Origin: Anaerotignum propionicum DSM 1682
Lineage (GTDB): Bacteria; Bacillota; Clostridia; Lachnospirales; Anaerotignaceae
DNA: 64,000 bases
Direction of reading: 5' to 3'
NCBI RefSeq assembly: GCF_001561955.1
Contig: NZ_CP014223.1
Span: forward strand, 2,108,001-2,172,000
The notes beneath the pieces were generated by a model, which worked only from the letters and a program-made list of their open reading frames with translations, made no database searches and was not told the origin of the DNA. This document shows positions 24,584-33,000 of this stretch, in pieces. Within the stretch, counting starts at the first letter, position 1. Every line of letters starts with the position of its first letter. A program made the position numbers and the translations under genes.

Positions 24584-26818
24584 CTATTGCATCTCAACTT
24601 CATCCTCTGCAAAAATTTCTTCTCCATCTTCCCAAAGGGGCATACTGACGATTGCCTTAAATAAGTCTCCATCCACCTTAATGCCAAAGGTGCCTCCTTG
24701 GGCTTCTGCCAAGCTCTGTGCAATGGAAAGCCCCAGTCCCGAGCCTTCGGTGGTTCTGGAAGCATCCCCTCGAACAAATCGGTCAGTCAATCTGGTTTCA
24801 TCGAAATCTATTGGAGTGGCAGAAATATTTTTCATAACCAAAATACCCCGTCCTTCTGCTTGAAAAATATCGATATACACACGAGAATCGGGCATAGAAT
24901 ATTTTACCGCATTGGAAACTAAATTCTCCAATATCCGCCACAAATGCCTACCATCAGCAGAGATATACAACGGCTCGAGACAGCTTACCTTCACTTCAAG
25001 CCCAGCAGCCTCAATTTTCTCTTCCAACTCTCCAATAGCCTGCAACGTTATTTGCCGATAATCTATCCTCATTTTTGAAACTGTAATGTTACCACTGGAA
25101 ACCTTGCTGGCTTCAATCAAATCTTCAATCAACTGCTTTAATCGATAAGACTTCTCATATAATATTTCCACATATTGTGAAGCCACTTTATTTTCCAAAC
25201 TAAGACTTCGAAGCAAATCAACGTAAGAAATAATGGAGGTTAAAGGCGTTTTCAAGTCATGGGAAACATTGGTGATAAGCTCCGTTTTCATCCTCTCACC
25301 TTTTACCGCATCTTCTACGGAATTTTTTAGTCCATCCTGTATGTTAGCAATATCCATTGCAAAATTCGAAAAAGAAGGAGAAATTTCCTCCAAATTTAAT
25401 TTATATTGCAGATTACCTTTTGATGTTTCTCTGGCAGAAATCATTATTCTTTTCAATGAACGCAAAGCCCTTAAAAATAGATACATACAAAAAGCGTTGA
25501 AAAGAAATAAACCCAGCACACACAAGAAACAAATGAAGTAATATCCCATTTGCGCAGCAAAAATAATGAACCCCATAATCACGCAGTTTCCCAATCCATA
25601 GCTAAGCATAACGAAAATCATCCAGCCTCGGAAGGTTTTTCCTGTAAACAATTCTGACATGCGGCGAATGGTTACAGAAACCCAAGTGTTTCGCAGAAAG
25701 ATTTTGCCTTTGATTTGCCTTGAGACAGACATAATATATGAAATGATAGCGGCAATATCACAAATATAAATAATCCCCAATATGGTATTAAAAATATATG
25801 CCCAAAAAATGGCCGTTTCATTTAAAATGCTTGTTAAAATTGCAACTCCAAAAAATACTGCAAAGGTTGTTAATCCAATTACCAGTAAAAAATGAATCTC
25901 ATTATAAATTTTATCTACTGCTAAATAAGTAACCTTTCCACCCTTCTCACTTTGTCCCGCAACACGTATCAAATAAACCAAACAAAAAATTATGATAATA
26001 GTAGAAGCAGTAAATACCCCAAACAAAATGGGTAAACCTGCCTTTGCAAAAACATATTCCTGGCCAAGGGTATAAAAAGCATCCCCGTATACAAAAGGTT
26101 CCCGAATTCCCGCATATATCTTATAATCACTGGTTTCCATGATAGAGTTATTGCTGGTATAGCCCATAACCCCAATTTTATCGCTACTAAAGCCTGAAGA
26201 AAGAACAATGGTACGATCAATATTGCTCATTTCTCCCCTTGTTGTATTACCGGCAACAACATTACCACTGCTATCTTCCACAAAATAAAGAAAGTTTGTC
26301 ATTCCGTTTAAATAGCGAATGCTGCTTTTAAAGTCATCCAACTGATTTTGAATGTACATTTTCCGATAGAGGGGCAGGCGGCTTTCTACCAGCTCTTTAT
26401 ACTCATCAAAATTATGTTTTAAAGAATTTGGGATACTTCCATGGGTAATCAATCCGTCAAAGGTTTCATTGATGGACGTATTCCCTGTGATAATGCCTTC
26501 CTTAATGCCGTAATATCGTTTGAAATCGGTAAGCAGTTCCTCCCTGTCTATCAGTTCACCACTACTAATGCGACTTTCGTTGCGATAATACACTTCTGAA
26601 AGTATAACCTCATCCAGTGCCTGGGCAAAGCTGTTTTTAAACTCATAGGTATCATAAACAGAATGTGCTTCGATAATATCCCTATTCCAGTGCTTTGAAA
26701 TATTTGCTGTTATAATCCCACAAAAAAAGTTGGCCATGGCACAAATAAAAAGGAGAGCTATCCCTGCTATTTTCCATTTTCTTTGGTAGCTTCTATATTT
26801 TTTCAATTTTGTATCCAA
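24584..26818 (-). CDS. Membrane sensor histidine kinase
   Basis: 744 residues from a TTG at 26818 inside the end of the response regulator gene (26-nt overlap). Seen: TM near residues 15-35, an extracytoplasmic region of about 230 residues, then a block of about six further membrane segments (about 265-470), a linker helix, and the kinase core: ELITNVSHDLKTPLTSIISY with the phospho-accepting His, the N box RILENLVSNAVKYS, and the G box EGSGLGLSIAQSLAE. The large number of membrane segments after the sensor region is unusual compared with the usual two-TM kinases. Pairs with the OmpR-type regulator just upstream; signal unknown. Confidence 0.9.
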   Translation of the reverse strand: MDTKLKKYRSYQRKWKIAGIALLFICAMANFFCGIITANISKHWNRDIIEAHSVYDTYEFKNSFAQALDEVILSEVYYRNESRISSGELIDREELLTDFKRYYGIKEGIITGNTSINETFDGLITHGSIPNSLKHNFDEYKELVESRLPLYRKMYIQNQLDDFKSSIRYLNGMTNFLYFVEDSSGNVVAGNTTRGEMSNIDRTIVLSSGFSSDKIGVMGYTSNNSIMETSDYKIYAGIREPFVYGDAFYTLGQEYVFAKAGLPILFGVFTASTIIIIFCLVYLIRVAGQSEKGGKVTYLAVDKIYNEIHFLLVIGLTTFAVFFGVAILTSILNETAIFWAYIFNTILGIIYICDIAAIISYIMSVSRQIKGKIFLRNTWVSVTIRRMSELFTGKTFRGWMIFVMLSYGLGNCVIMGFIIFAAQMGYYFICFLCVLGLFLFNAFCMYLFLRALRSLKRIMISARETSKGNLQYKLNLEEISPSFSNFAMDIANIQDGLKNSVEDAVKGERMKTELITNVSHDLKTPLTSIISYVDLLRSLSLENKVASQYVEILYEKSYRLKQLIEDLIEASKVSSGNITVSKMRIDYRQITLQAIGELEEKIEAAGLEVKVSCLEPLYISADGRHLWRILENLVSNAVKYSMPDSRVYIDIFQAEGRGILVMKNISATPIDFDETRLTDRFVRGDASRTTEGSGLGLSIAQSLAEAQGGTFGIKVDGDLFKAIVSMPLWEDGEEIFAEDEVEMQ

Positions 26819-27488
26819 TGCCCCACACCACCTTTAGATATCTAGGCTCCTTCGGATTGATTTCGATTTTCTCTCTGATGCGGCGGATGTGTACTGAAAC
26901 TGTATTTTCCGGGGCAAAAGATAACTCATTCCAAACCCTTTCATAGATTTGATCAATAGAAAACACTTTTCCAGCATTCTCCATTAACAACTGTAGAATG
27001 CCATATTCTGTTGCTGTAAGCTTAATAGGTTCTCCGCTGACACGAACCTCCTTCGCATCCTTATCCAACTCAAGCTCTCCAATTTTTATTACATTACTTT
27101 TCTCCGCAATACTGCCAAGGGCGGTATATCGACGCATCTGGCTTTTCACCCTTGCCAAAAGCTCTAGTGGGTTGAAGGGCTTTGTTATATAATCGTCTGC
27201 ACCAAAGTTAAGCCCCAAAATTTTGTCTGTATCCTCAGATTTAGCTGACAAAATAATAATAGGAATATTTAAGGTTTCCCGAATTTTAACCGTAGTATTT
27301 AAACCATCCAGCTTTGGCATCATGATATCCAGCAAAATCAAATGTATCTCATTTTCCTCCAACGCCTTTAAAGCCTCTAAACCATTATAAGCTTTAATGA
27401 TATGATACCCTTCCTGTTTCAAATAAATTTCTATTGCATCAACAATTGCTTTGTCATCATCACAAACCAAAATATTAAATTTATCCAT
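26793..27488 (-). CDS. OmpR-family response regulator
   Basis: 231 residues from the ATG at 27488 (GGGGGG about 8 nt before); the track frame to 27560 extends upstream without support. Seen: receiver domain with the acidic pocket ILVCDDD, phosphorylated Asp in LILLDIMMPKLDG, the Lys in DDYITKPFNPLELLARV, and a C-terminal winged helix (ELDKDAKEVRVSGEPIKLTA, FAPENTVSVHIRRIREKI, LKVVWGIGYKIEKI). First gene of a two-gene unit with the histidine kinase. Targets unknown; the divergent side carries tRNA-Lys and a CLC-family gene. Confidence 0.93.
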   Translation of the reverse strand: MDKFNILVCDDDKAIVDAIEIYLKQEGYHIIKAYNGLEALKALEENEIHLILLDIMMPKLDGLNTTVKIRETLNIPIIILSAKSEDTDKILGLNFGADDYITKPFNPLELLARVKSQMRRYTALGSIAEKSNVIKIGELELDKDAKEVRVSGEPIKLTATEYGILQLLMENAGKVFSIDQIYERVWNELSFAPENTVSVHIRRIREKIEINPKEPRYLKVVWGIGYKIEKI

Positions 27489-27654
27489 CAGTAAATCCCC
27501 CCTATGTTCGCAAATTATTACTATTTTATCATAACAGGATAGTTTTACAAAATAAAACAAACTTCCTTACAGAATTCTTAATATTCTTTTTATTCTATCC
27601 GAATCCAAACAGAAAAGAAATATAAATTTTTTGTCAAATTTCTAAAAAAAATGA

Positions 27655-27683
27655 TTGACATTTTTTTTATTTTCATATATACT
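27655..27683 (+). promoter_or_regulatory. Sigma-A promoter of tRNA-Lys
   Basis: TTGACA (27655-27660), 17-nt spacer, TATACT (27678-27683), 12 bp before the mature 5' end of the tRNA. Confidence 0.85.
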
Positions 27684-27695
27684 AAATTTCGTTGC

Positions 27696-27768
27696 GGGTC
27701 ACTAGCTCAGTTGGTAGAGCACTGGACTTTTAATCCAGGTGTCCCGGGTTCGAGCCCCGGGTGACTCA
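27696..27768 (+). tRNA. tRNA-Lys (anticodon TTT)
   Basis: A 73-nt cloverleaf: acceptor GGGTCAC/GTGACTC (one G-T pair), D arm with AGCTCAGTTGGTAGAGC, anticodon arm CTGGA-CTTTTAA-TCCAG giving anticodon TTT, and T arm CCGGG-TTCGAGC-CCCGG. Discriminator base A; CCA is not encoded. This is a substrate type for MnmA (10157). Confidence 0.97.
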
Positions 27769-27846
27769 TTTTTTATTGGTAGAAGAATTGATAAGTTTCT
27801 TCTACCTCACTATGGCTTTATTCCATAACGCATAACAACTGAAAAG

Positions 27847-27885
27847 CCCTATTGTAAGGAAATACCTTGCAGTGGGGATTTTTTT
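27847..27885 (+). terminator. Intrinsic terminator downstream of tRNA-Lys
   Basis: CCCTATTGTAAGG (27847-27859) pairs over 13 bp (with G-T pairs) with CCTTGCAGTGGGG (27865-27877), followed by seven T. A closer dyad GGTAGAAGAA/TTCTTCTACC (27778-27806) has no T run. The gap from the tRNA to 28105 holds no gene. Confidence 0.75.
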
Positions 27886-28105
27886 ATGAAGTTACACCAA
27901 AAGAGCAATTTTTATTTGCGCCAATCTCCTTATCATACAATCCTTTTGTTTTAAGGAATCGCTCCGTTTTGAATGTACAAAAACATTGTCATAGCAAATC
28001 CACACTGCTATAATAAAAATGAACCATTTTTTAATCACAGCGCAAAGAAATGTCTTTTTTTTACATAAATAGGGCATTTATTCATTTGCATTTAGGAGGA
28101 TACTA

Positions 28106-29338
28106 TTGATACGAAATATAATTCAAGAGTACAAAGAAATATTTTTATATTCCCTGATTGCCCTATTCGTCGGAATCATCATCGGTGGTATTGATGCACT
28201 CTTTGGGAAAGTGTTGCTGAAAATTACCCAATTCAGAGGCGAGCATGCTATCCTTTTGGTTCCCTTTTTGCCCATTGCAGGCCTGAGTATCACATTTTTA
28301 TACAGTTATTTCAGTAAAGAAAGCATAAAAGGTATGACCCTTGTGTTTCAGACCGGCCATGGTGACAAAGAACGTATTCCAAAAATGCTTGTTCCTTTAA
28401 TCATATTTACCACATGGATTACCCATCTATTTGGCGGGAGCGCAGGGCGGGAAGGCGTTGCTGTACAGCTAGGCGCCACAGTTGCTCATACCATTGCCAG
28501 AAAGCTAATATTTTTAAACAATCCTCGCATTCTGTTGGTAATCGGCATGGCTGCGGGTTTTGCCGGTCTATTTCAAACACCAATCGCTGCAACTTTTTTT
28601 GCTTTGGAGGTACTTGTATCCGGTGTATTTTTATATGAAGCCTTGCTTCCTGCGTTGGTTGCATCTTATACAGCAAGCATGACCTCTCATTTATTGGGCC
28701 TAGAAAAATTCTCTATTGACCTTCCAAATACACTAACCTTTTCATCTGAACTTTTATTTAAGCTTGTCCTTTTGGGAATCATATTTGGAGTGGTGGGAGG
28801 TATTTTTGCTCTTTTGTTAAACCTTTGCAAAAATAAATTAACTATCCTTATTGAGAATCCTATGAAAAGAATCTTTATGGGGGGTTGTATTTTATCTCTG
28901 CTGTTTTTGCTGCTGCATAGCGGCAGATATTGTGGCCTAGGTACCAACCTAATCCAGTTTAGCCTTATGGGTGAACAAATATATCAATACGATTGGCTTC
29001 TTAAGCTTTTATTGACTGTTTTGACCCTATCCGTGGGTTTTCAGGGCGGTGAAGTTACTCCTCTATTTTCTATCGGTGCAAGCCTAGGTATGGTATTAGG
29101 AAGCCTCTTGGGCCTACCTGTTACTCTTGTTGCTGCCCTTGGCTATTCCGCAGTTTTCGGCAGCGCAACCAATACATTATTAGCACCCATTCTGATTGGT
29201 GCGGAGGTGTTTGGATCCCAAAATACAATTTATTTCATCATTGTTTGCGCCTTTGCCTTCATCTTTAATGGGAATAAAACAATTTATACCGCACAAAAAA
29301 GATTCAACTTTTTTACTAACGAAAATATTAAATTATGA
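28106..29338 (+). CDS. CLC-family chloride/fluoride channel or proton antiporter
   Basis: 410 residues with about 10-12 membrane segments. The start is TTG at 28106, 6 nt after TTAGGAGGA; there is no ATG nearby. Seen: the CLC motif GGSAGREGVAVQLGA (usual GREGP has V in place of P), GLFQTPIAATFFALEV, and GFQGGEVTPLFSIGASLG instead of the classical GGIFLP-type filter segment. The GREGV and GGEVTP forms point to the fluoride-exporting CLC-F branch more than to chloride channels, but I see no fluoride riboswitch upstream, which would normally support that. Single gene; follows tRNA-Lys. Confidence 0.83.
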   Translation: MIRNIIQEYKEIFLYSLIALFVGIIIGGIDALFGKVLLKITQFRGEHAILLVPFLPIAGLSITFLYSYFSKESIKGMTLVFQTGHGDKERIPKMLVPLIIFTTWITHLFGGSAGREGVAVQLGATVAHTIARKLIFLNNPRILLVIGMAAGFAGLFQTPIAATFFALEVLVSGVFLYEALLPALVASYTASMTSHLLGLEKFSIDLPNTLTFSSELLFKLVLLGIIFGVVGGIFALLLNLCKNKLTILIENPMKRIFMGGCILSLLFLLLHSGRYCGLGTNLIQFSLMGEQIYQYDWLLKLLLTVLTLSVGFQGGEVTPLFSIGASLGMVLGSLLGLPVTLVAALGYSAVFGSATNTLLAPILIGAEVFGSQNTIYFIIVCAFAFIFNGNKTIYTAQKRFNFFTNENIKL

Positions 29339-29521
29339 TCCCACTTCAAAGTCAAACTTTAAAATTTTTGTCCTCCAAATGATACTTATTTTAAGATTGT
29401 TTTTGTTTAGTAGCATTTTCATTCTAATTTTGCTTGCCTTTTATAAGGAAACCTTTTCTGCACTTGAAAAGATACACTATTTTTGATATACTTTAATTTA
29501 TAATATTTTTGGAGGTGTACC

Positions 29522-30184
29522 ATGGAAAGTCAGAGCTTTTCATTATCAGATCATGACAGAGCGATCTTATATTCATATGTAAATGTAGCAGAAGGTGTTG
29601 CTGAATTCTTAGGAAACTTTTGTGAAGTGGTTATACATAATCTTGAAAACATGGATCATTCCGTTATGCATATCATTAACGGTCACCTATCCGGCAGGCA
29701 GGTTGGCGCTTCTATTTCTGAAGTTACATTATCGTTTCTCAACCGTATGATGGCAGAACCAAACCTAAATCATCTTTATTATTTCGCAAAAAATAAACGA
29801 GGCGAAACCTTTAAATCCTCAATCTCAGCTATTATGGGAGAAAAAGAGAATATTATTGGGTTACTGTGTATCAATATGTATTTATCATCACCTATCTCCG
29901 ATTTGGTACATTTTATGACGCCATCCGAAAGTACAAAACAGGAAAATATTTCAGAGACCTTTGTCGAAAATACAGTAGAACTGATGCTTCACGCTCTGGA
30001 AGAAGCAAAAAAAGCAGTCTATAGTAATCTCTCTATTTCCTCTTCAAATAAAAATAAAGAAATCGTTTCTACTTTATATCAAAAGGGTATTTTTAACTTA
30101 AAAGATTCTGTTGTAACCATTGCAGATCATTTGGGTATTTCTAAAAACACCGTTTACATGCATATTCGTAATATGAATAAATAA
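29522..30184 (+). CDS. YheO/DauR-type helix-turn-helix transcriptional regulator
   Basis: 220 residues. Seen: an N-terminal PAS-like YheO domain (about 10-120: FCEVVIHNLENMDHSVMHII, NGHLSGRQVG, SISAIMGEKENIIGLLCINM) and a C-terminal HTH (about 170-220, IVSTLYQKGIFNLKDSVVTI then ADHLGISKNTVYMHIRNM). Family members sense small molecules through the PAS-like part and regulate amino acid or nucleotide metabolism genes. Located between the CLC gene and the converging acetate transporter; target unknown. Confidence 0.85.
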   Translation: MESQSFSLSDHDRAILYSYVNVAEGVAEFLGNFCEVVIHNLENMDHSVMHIINGHLSGRQVGASISEVTLSFLNRMMAEPNLNHLYYFAKNKRGETFKSSISAIMGEKENIIGLLCINMYLSSPISDLVHFMTPSESTKQENISETFVENTVELMLHALEEAKKAVYSNLSISSSNKNKEIVSTLYQKGIFNLKDSVVTIADHLGISKNTVYMHIRNMNK

Positions 30185-30206
30185 GCATCAAAAAGTAAGA
30201 AATAAA

Positions 30207-30250
30207 AAAGCAGTCTTTTCCTTTGGTGACAAACAGGAAATGGCTGCTTT
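30207..30250. terminator. Bidirectional terminator between YheO-type gene and satP
   Basis: 30207-30222 (AAAGCAGTCTTTTCCT) pairs with 30235-30250 (AGGAAATGGCTGCTTT) over 16 positions with one mismatch, A-rich before and T-rich after. It separates converging genes. Confidence 0.85.
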
Positions 30251-30258
30251 CTTCATTT

Positions 30259-30828
30259 TTATAGCTTTACAACTTCTTTTTGAAACTCATTATTTAAAAT
30301 CTGACCAATAGCGGAATAAATTGCACTACTGCCACAGAAAATCCCCTCATATCCGGCTATCATTTTGATAAAATGACTGCCTGTAAAATCACCTAACGCC
30401 AATAAAAAGAATAATACCGTCAAAGAACCAAATACAACCCTTGAAGCCATATTATGCTTTAAGGTACCAATAAACATGCCCAGTGTAAAAATGCCCCACA
30501 GTAGCAGATAAAAAGCCATAGAGAGCTCATCTGCACTCTGTACACTGCCTTGAGGAATCGCAGAAGGCAAGAGCCAAATTCCAACCAAAGACCACCAAAA
30601 GGTTCCATATGCAGTAAATGCTGTTGCGCCAAAGGTATTGCCCGCCTTAAACTCCATAATGCCTGCCACAACTTGCGCAAAGCCGCCCAAGAAAAGACCC
30701 ATGCTGATAATGACTGCCGATAATGATATAATGCCTGCGTTATGTAAATTCAATAAAATTGTGGTCATACCAAAGCCTAGAAGACCAAGGGGCGCCGGGT
30801 TTGCAACAGTACTTGCGTGGTTACTCAT
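30259..30828 (-). CDS. satP: Acetate uptake transporter (GPR1/FUN34/SatP family)
   Basis: 189 residues with six membrane segments. Seen: the family signature NPAPLGLLGFGMTTILLNLH at about residues 10-29, then FGATAFTAYGTFWWSL and EGIFCGSSAIYSAIGQILN. Family members carry acetate and succinate with protons. Good ribosome site (AGGAGGAAATTTTTT). It is a single gene between a bidirectional terminator and the trmD terminator; the 230 bp upstream holds only its promoter region. Confidence 0.9.
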   Translation of the reverse strand: MSNHASTVANPAPLGLLGFGMTTILLNLHNAGIISLSAVIISMGLFLGGFAQVVAGIMEFKAGNTFGATAFTAYGTFWWSLVGIWLLPSAIPQGSVQSADELSMAFYLLLWGIFTLGMFIGTLKHNMASRVVFGSLTVLFFLLALGDFTGSHFIKMIAGYEGIFCGSSAIYSAIGQILNNEFQKEVVKL

Positions 30829-31037
30829 AAAAAATTTCCTCCTAAAATATTGACTTTATATTCAGTTTCTTTCAATTCCTGCAATTATCTCACCAGACTT
30901 TTCATCAGACAAATCAAAAGCTCAAAAATACTAGAGGTATTTCAGAGTTCTTTTTGCGAAGGCTGAGGAAATAATGGAGTCAGATAGACAAGGAATCAGT
31001 GGCAAATTTGTGGCTGTTGACCTTAATATACGACCAT

Positions 31038-31073
31038 AAAAAAGGCATGTCCGGTGATTTAAACCTCGATGCC
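31038..31073 (-). terminator. Terminator overlapping the end of trmD
   Basis: GGCAT (31073-31069) and GGT on the minus strand pair with ACC and ATGCC (31048-31044), followed by six T. The stop codon of trmD is inside the structure, so the ylxM-trmD operon ends here and rplS, the usual next gene, is not part of it. Confidence 0.75.
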
Positions 31074-31796
31074 ATTTTCTTTTAAAAATTTCATATCCTT
31101 TTGGTTCAAATCAGCTGTCTTTAATAAATCCGGTCGCTTTTGAGCAGTACGAAGAAGAGACTGCTCCCTGCGCCATCTCTCAACATTACCATGGTGTCCA
31201 CTTAAAAGCACCTGAGGCACCTCATGCTCCATAAAAACAGGAGGACGAGTATATTGGGGGTATTCCAAAAGCCCTTGAGAAAAGCTCTCATCCTCAAAGG
31301 AAGCCTCTTTTCCAAGAACGCCGGGCATCAGACGGGAAACGGCATCAATCATAGTAATTGCCGCTAGTTCTCCTCCTGTAAGAACAAAATCTCCCAAGGA
31401 AATTTCATCTGTAACAATTTCTTCAATCACTCGTTCATCTACGCCCTCATAATGTCCACACAAAAATATAAGGCTTTCCTCCTGTGCCAATTCCTCCGCC
31501 ACACGCTGGGTAAAAGGTCTACCCTGAGGCGACATATAAAGAACACGGGTCTTGTTTCCTGCCTTTGGCATAACACTTTGATAGGCATCAAAAATAGGCT
31601 GGGGCTGCATAACCATGCCGGCTCCCCCGCCATAGGGATAATCATCTACCTGCAAATGCTTACTTTTGGAAAAATCCCTAATATTTATGGATTCAACAGT
31701 AATTAACCCATCCCTTTGGGCTCGTCCCAAAATACTATGGGATAGTGTCTCCTGAACCATTTCGGGAAATAGTGTTAAAACAAAGAACTGCTTCAT
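31059..31796 (-). CDS. trmD: tRNA (guanine-N1-)-methyltransferase
   Basis: 245 residues, normal length. Methylates G37 of tRNAs with SAM. Seen: [20 protein letters not shown] start, [20 protein letters not shown], the knotted SAM-binding region [17 protein letters not shown] with [20 protein letters not shown], and the C-terminal helical domain with [17 protein letters not shown]. The start overlaps the rimM stop by one base. Last gene of the operon; normally followed by rplS in Firmicutes, but a terminator and an unrelated gene follow instead. Confidence 0.96.
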   Translation of the reverse strand: MKQFFVLTLFPEMVQETLSHSILGRAQRDGLITVESINIRDFSKSKHLQVDDYPYGGGAGMVMQPQPIFDAYQSVMPKAGNKTRVLYMSPQGRPFTQRVAEELAQEESLIFLCGHYEGVDERVIEEIVTDEISLGDFVLTGGELAAITMIDAVSRLMPGVLGKEASFEDESFSQGLLEYPQYTRPPVFMEHEVPQVLLSGHHGNVERWRREQSLLRTAQKRPDLLKTADLNQKDMKFLKENGIEV

Positions 31797-32305
31797 TACC
31801 TCAACCCTTCCAGAAGTGCCACTGTCATAATACCTGCTTCCAAATCTACTTTCTTAATACAATCTTTGATAGCAGGAATCAAAAGCTCTTTATCCTCGGG
31901 ACTTTTTTGTACTCCATAAACATCGTTGGCACCGGTTACATAGATTTTTGTCAGTTCACCCAATGCTTCCCCATCTTCTGTTATAACCTTTAATCCATAC
32001 AAATCTCTGGTGTAATATTCATCCTCTTCCAAGGGAATCGCCGCAGAATCTGGAATGATAATTGTTCCGTTTTTGTAAAGCTCCGCCACATTTATATCAG
32101 TAATTTCTTTTACAGTAAGCAAAACAAATTGCTTATGGTATGCCACCTTTTGTATATGAAAGATTTCTCTCTTTCCCCTGATTTCCACAATAATTTCTTT
32201 TAATCGTTCAAATCTGGTAGGATCCTGTGTTGTAGGAAACACGCGCATTGTTCCTCGTATCCCATGGGTACCCGTAATTTTTCCAATCTCAAAATACTGT
32301 TCCAT
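31796..32305 (-). CDS. rimM: 16S rRNA processing protein RimM
   Basis: 169 residues from the ATG at 32305; a GTG two codons upstream (32311) is alternative. Seen: N-terminal RimM domain ([30 protein letters not shown]) and C-terminal PRC-barrel ([50 protein letters not shown]). It binds S19 and helps mature the 30S head. It is coupled to trmD by a one-base overlap and follows khpA after an interval that holds a long palindrome. Confidence 0.94.
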   Translation of the reverse strand: MEQYFEIGKITGTHGIRGTMRVFPTTQDPTRFERLKEIIVEIRGKREIFHIQKVAYHKQFVLLTVKEITDINVAELYKNGTIIIPDSAAIPLEEDEYYTRDLYGLKVITEDGEALGELTKIYVTGANDVYGVQKSPEDKELLIPAIKDCIKKVDLEAGIMTVALLEGLR

Positions 32306-32412
32306 ACACACCTCAAAAATTTATGAATTCTTCATACAAAAACAGGCAGGATGCAAGCACCTTGCCATATAACAACATTTTAAACTCCTCGTTTGAAAAC
32401 CGTGCTTTTTCA

Positions 32413-32439
32413 AAGGGTGTCGACTACGTCGACACCCTT
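32413..32439. repeat. GGGTGTCGAC palindrome (copy 3)
   Basis: AAGGGTGTCGAC (32413-32424) and GTCGACACCCTT (32428-32439) form a perfect 12-bp stem with a 3-nt loop in the khpA-rimM gap. No T run follows in either direction, so it is unlikely to be a plain terminator. The arms are nearly identical to the copy at 24327. Confidence 0.7.
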
Positions 32440-32466
32440 ATAATACCCAAAATATGGGTAAACATT

Positions 32467-32697
32467 TCATTGAATGATTTCAACGATAATTTTTTTATCT
32501 TCGTGAACGCCGGATGCCTTCACCAATGTACGAATTGCTTTGGCAATCCTTCCTTGTTTACCGATAACCTTACCCATATCTTCAGGAGCAACCTTCAATT
32601 CCAGCACCAAAGTACGTTCATTTTCAGTTTCGGTTACCTGAACCTTATCCGGATAATCCACAAGATTTTTTGCAATGACCTCTAATAGTTCTTTCAT
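32467..32697 (-). CDS. khpA: KH-domain RNA-binding protein KhpA
   Basis: 76 residues from the ATG at 32697, 7 nt after GGGAGG; a TTG two codons upstream is less likely. Seen: one KH domain with the GxxG loop in MGKVIGKQGRIAKAIRTLVK. KhpA works with KhpB as a general RNA chaperone linked to cell division in Gram-positives. Position between rpsP and rimM is the standard Firmicutes order. Confidence 0.93.
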   Translation of the reverse strand: MKELLEVIAKNLVDYPDKVQVTETENERTLVLELKVAPEDMGKVIGKQGRIAKAIRTLVKASGVHEDKKIIVEIIQ

Positions 32698-32719
32698 AGT
32701 CAAGCCTCCCGCCTTCGGA

Positions 32720-32968
32720 TTATTCGCCGATTACGCCAGCTTTTTTCAACAGAGCCTTTGCAGTTTCGGAAGGCTGTGCACCGTTTGTAAGCCACTTATT
32801 AGCTGCTTCTGCATCAACTTTCAGAACAACGGGTTCCTTTGTAGGATCATAGTAACCGATCTCTTCGATAGATTTACCGTTTCTGGATGTTCTGGAATCC
32901 GCAACAACGATTCTATAGAAAGGAGCTTTTTTTGCACCCAATCTTTTCAATCTGATTCTTACTGCCAT
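32720..32968 (-). CDS. rpsP: 30S ribosomal protein S16
   Basis: 82 residues, normal length. Seen: [40 protein letters not shown] and the C-terminal [20 protein letters not shown]. Excellent ribosome site (TAGGAGGTGAAATGAT). It lies 32 nt after ffh and 22 nt before khpA, in the normal ylxM-ffh-rpsP-khpA-rimM-trmD order. Confidence 0.97.
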   Translation of the reverse strand: MAVRIRLKRLGAKKAPFYRIVVADSRTSRNGKSIEEIGYYDPTKEPVVLKVDAEAANKWLTNGAQPSETAKALLKKAGVIGE

Positions 32969-33000
32969 ATCATTTCACCTCCTAAAAAATTAAACTAAAT

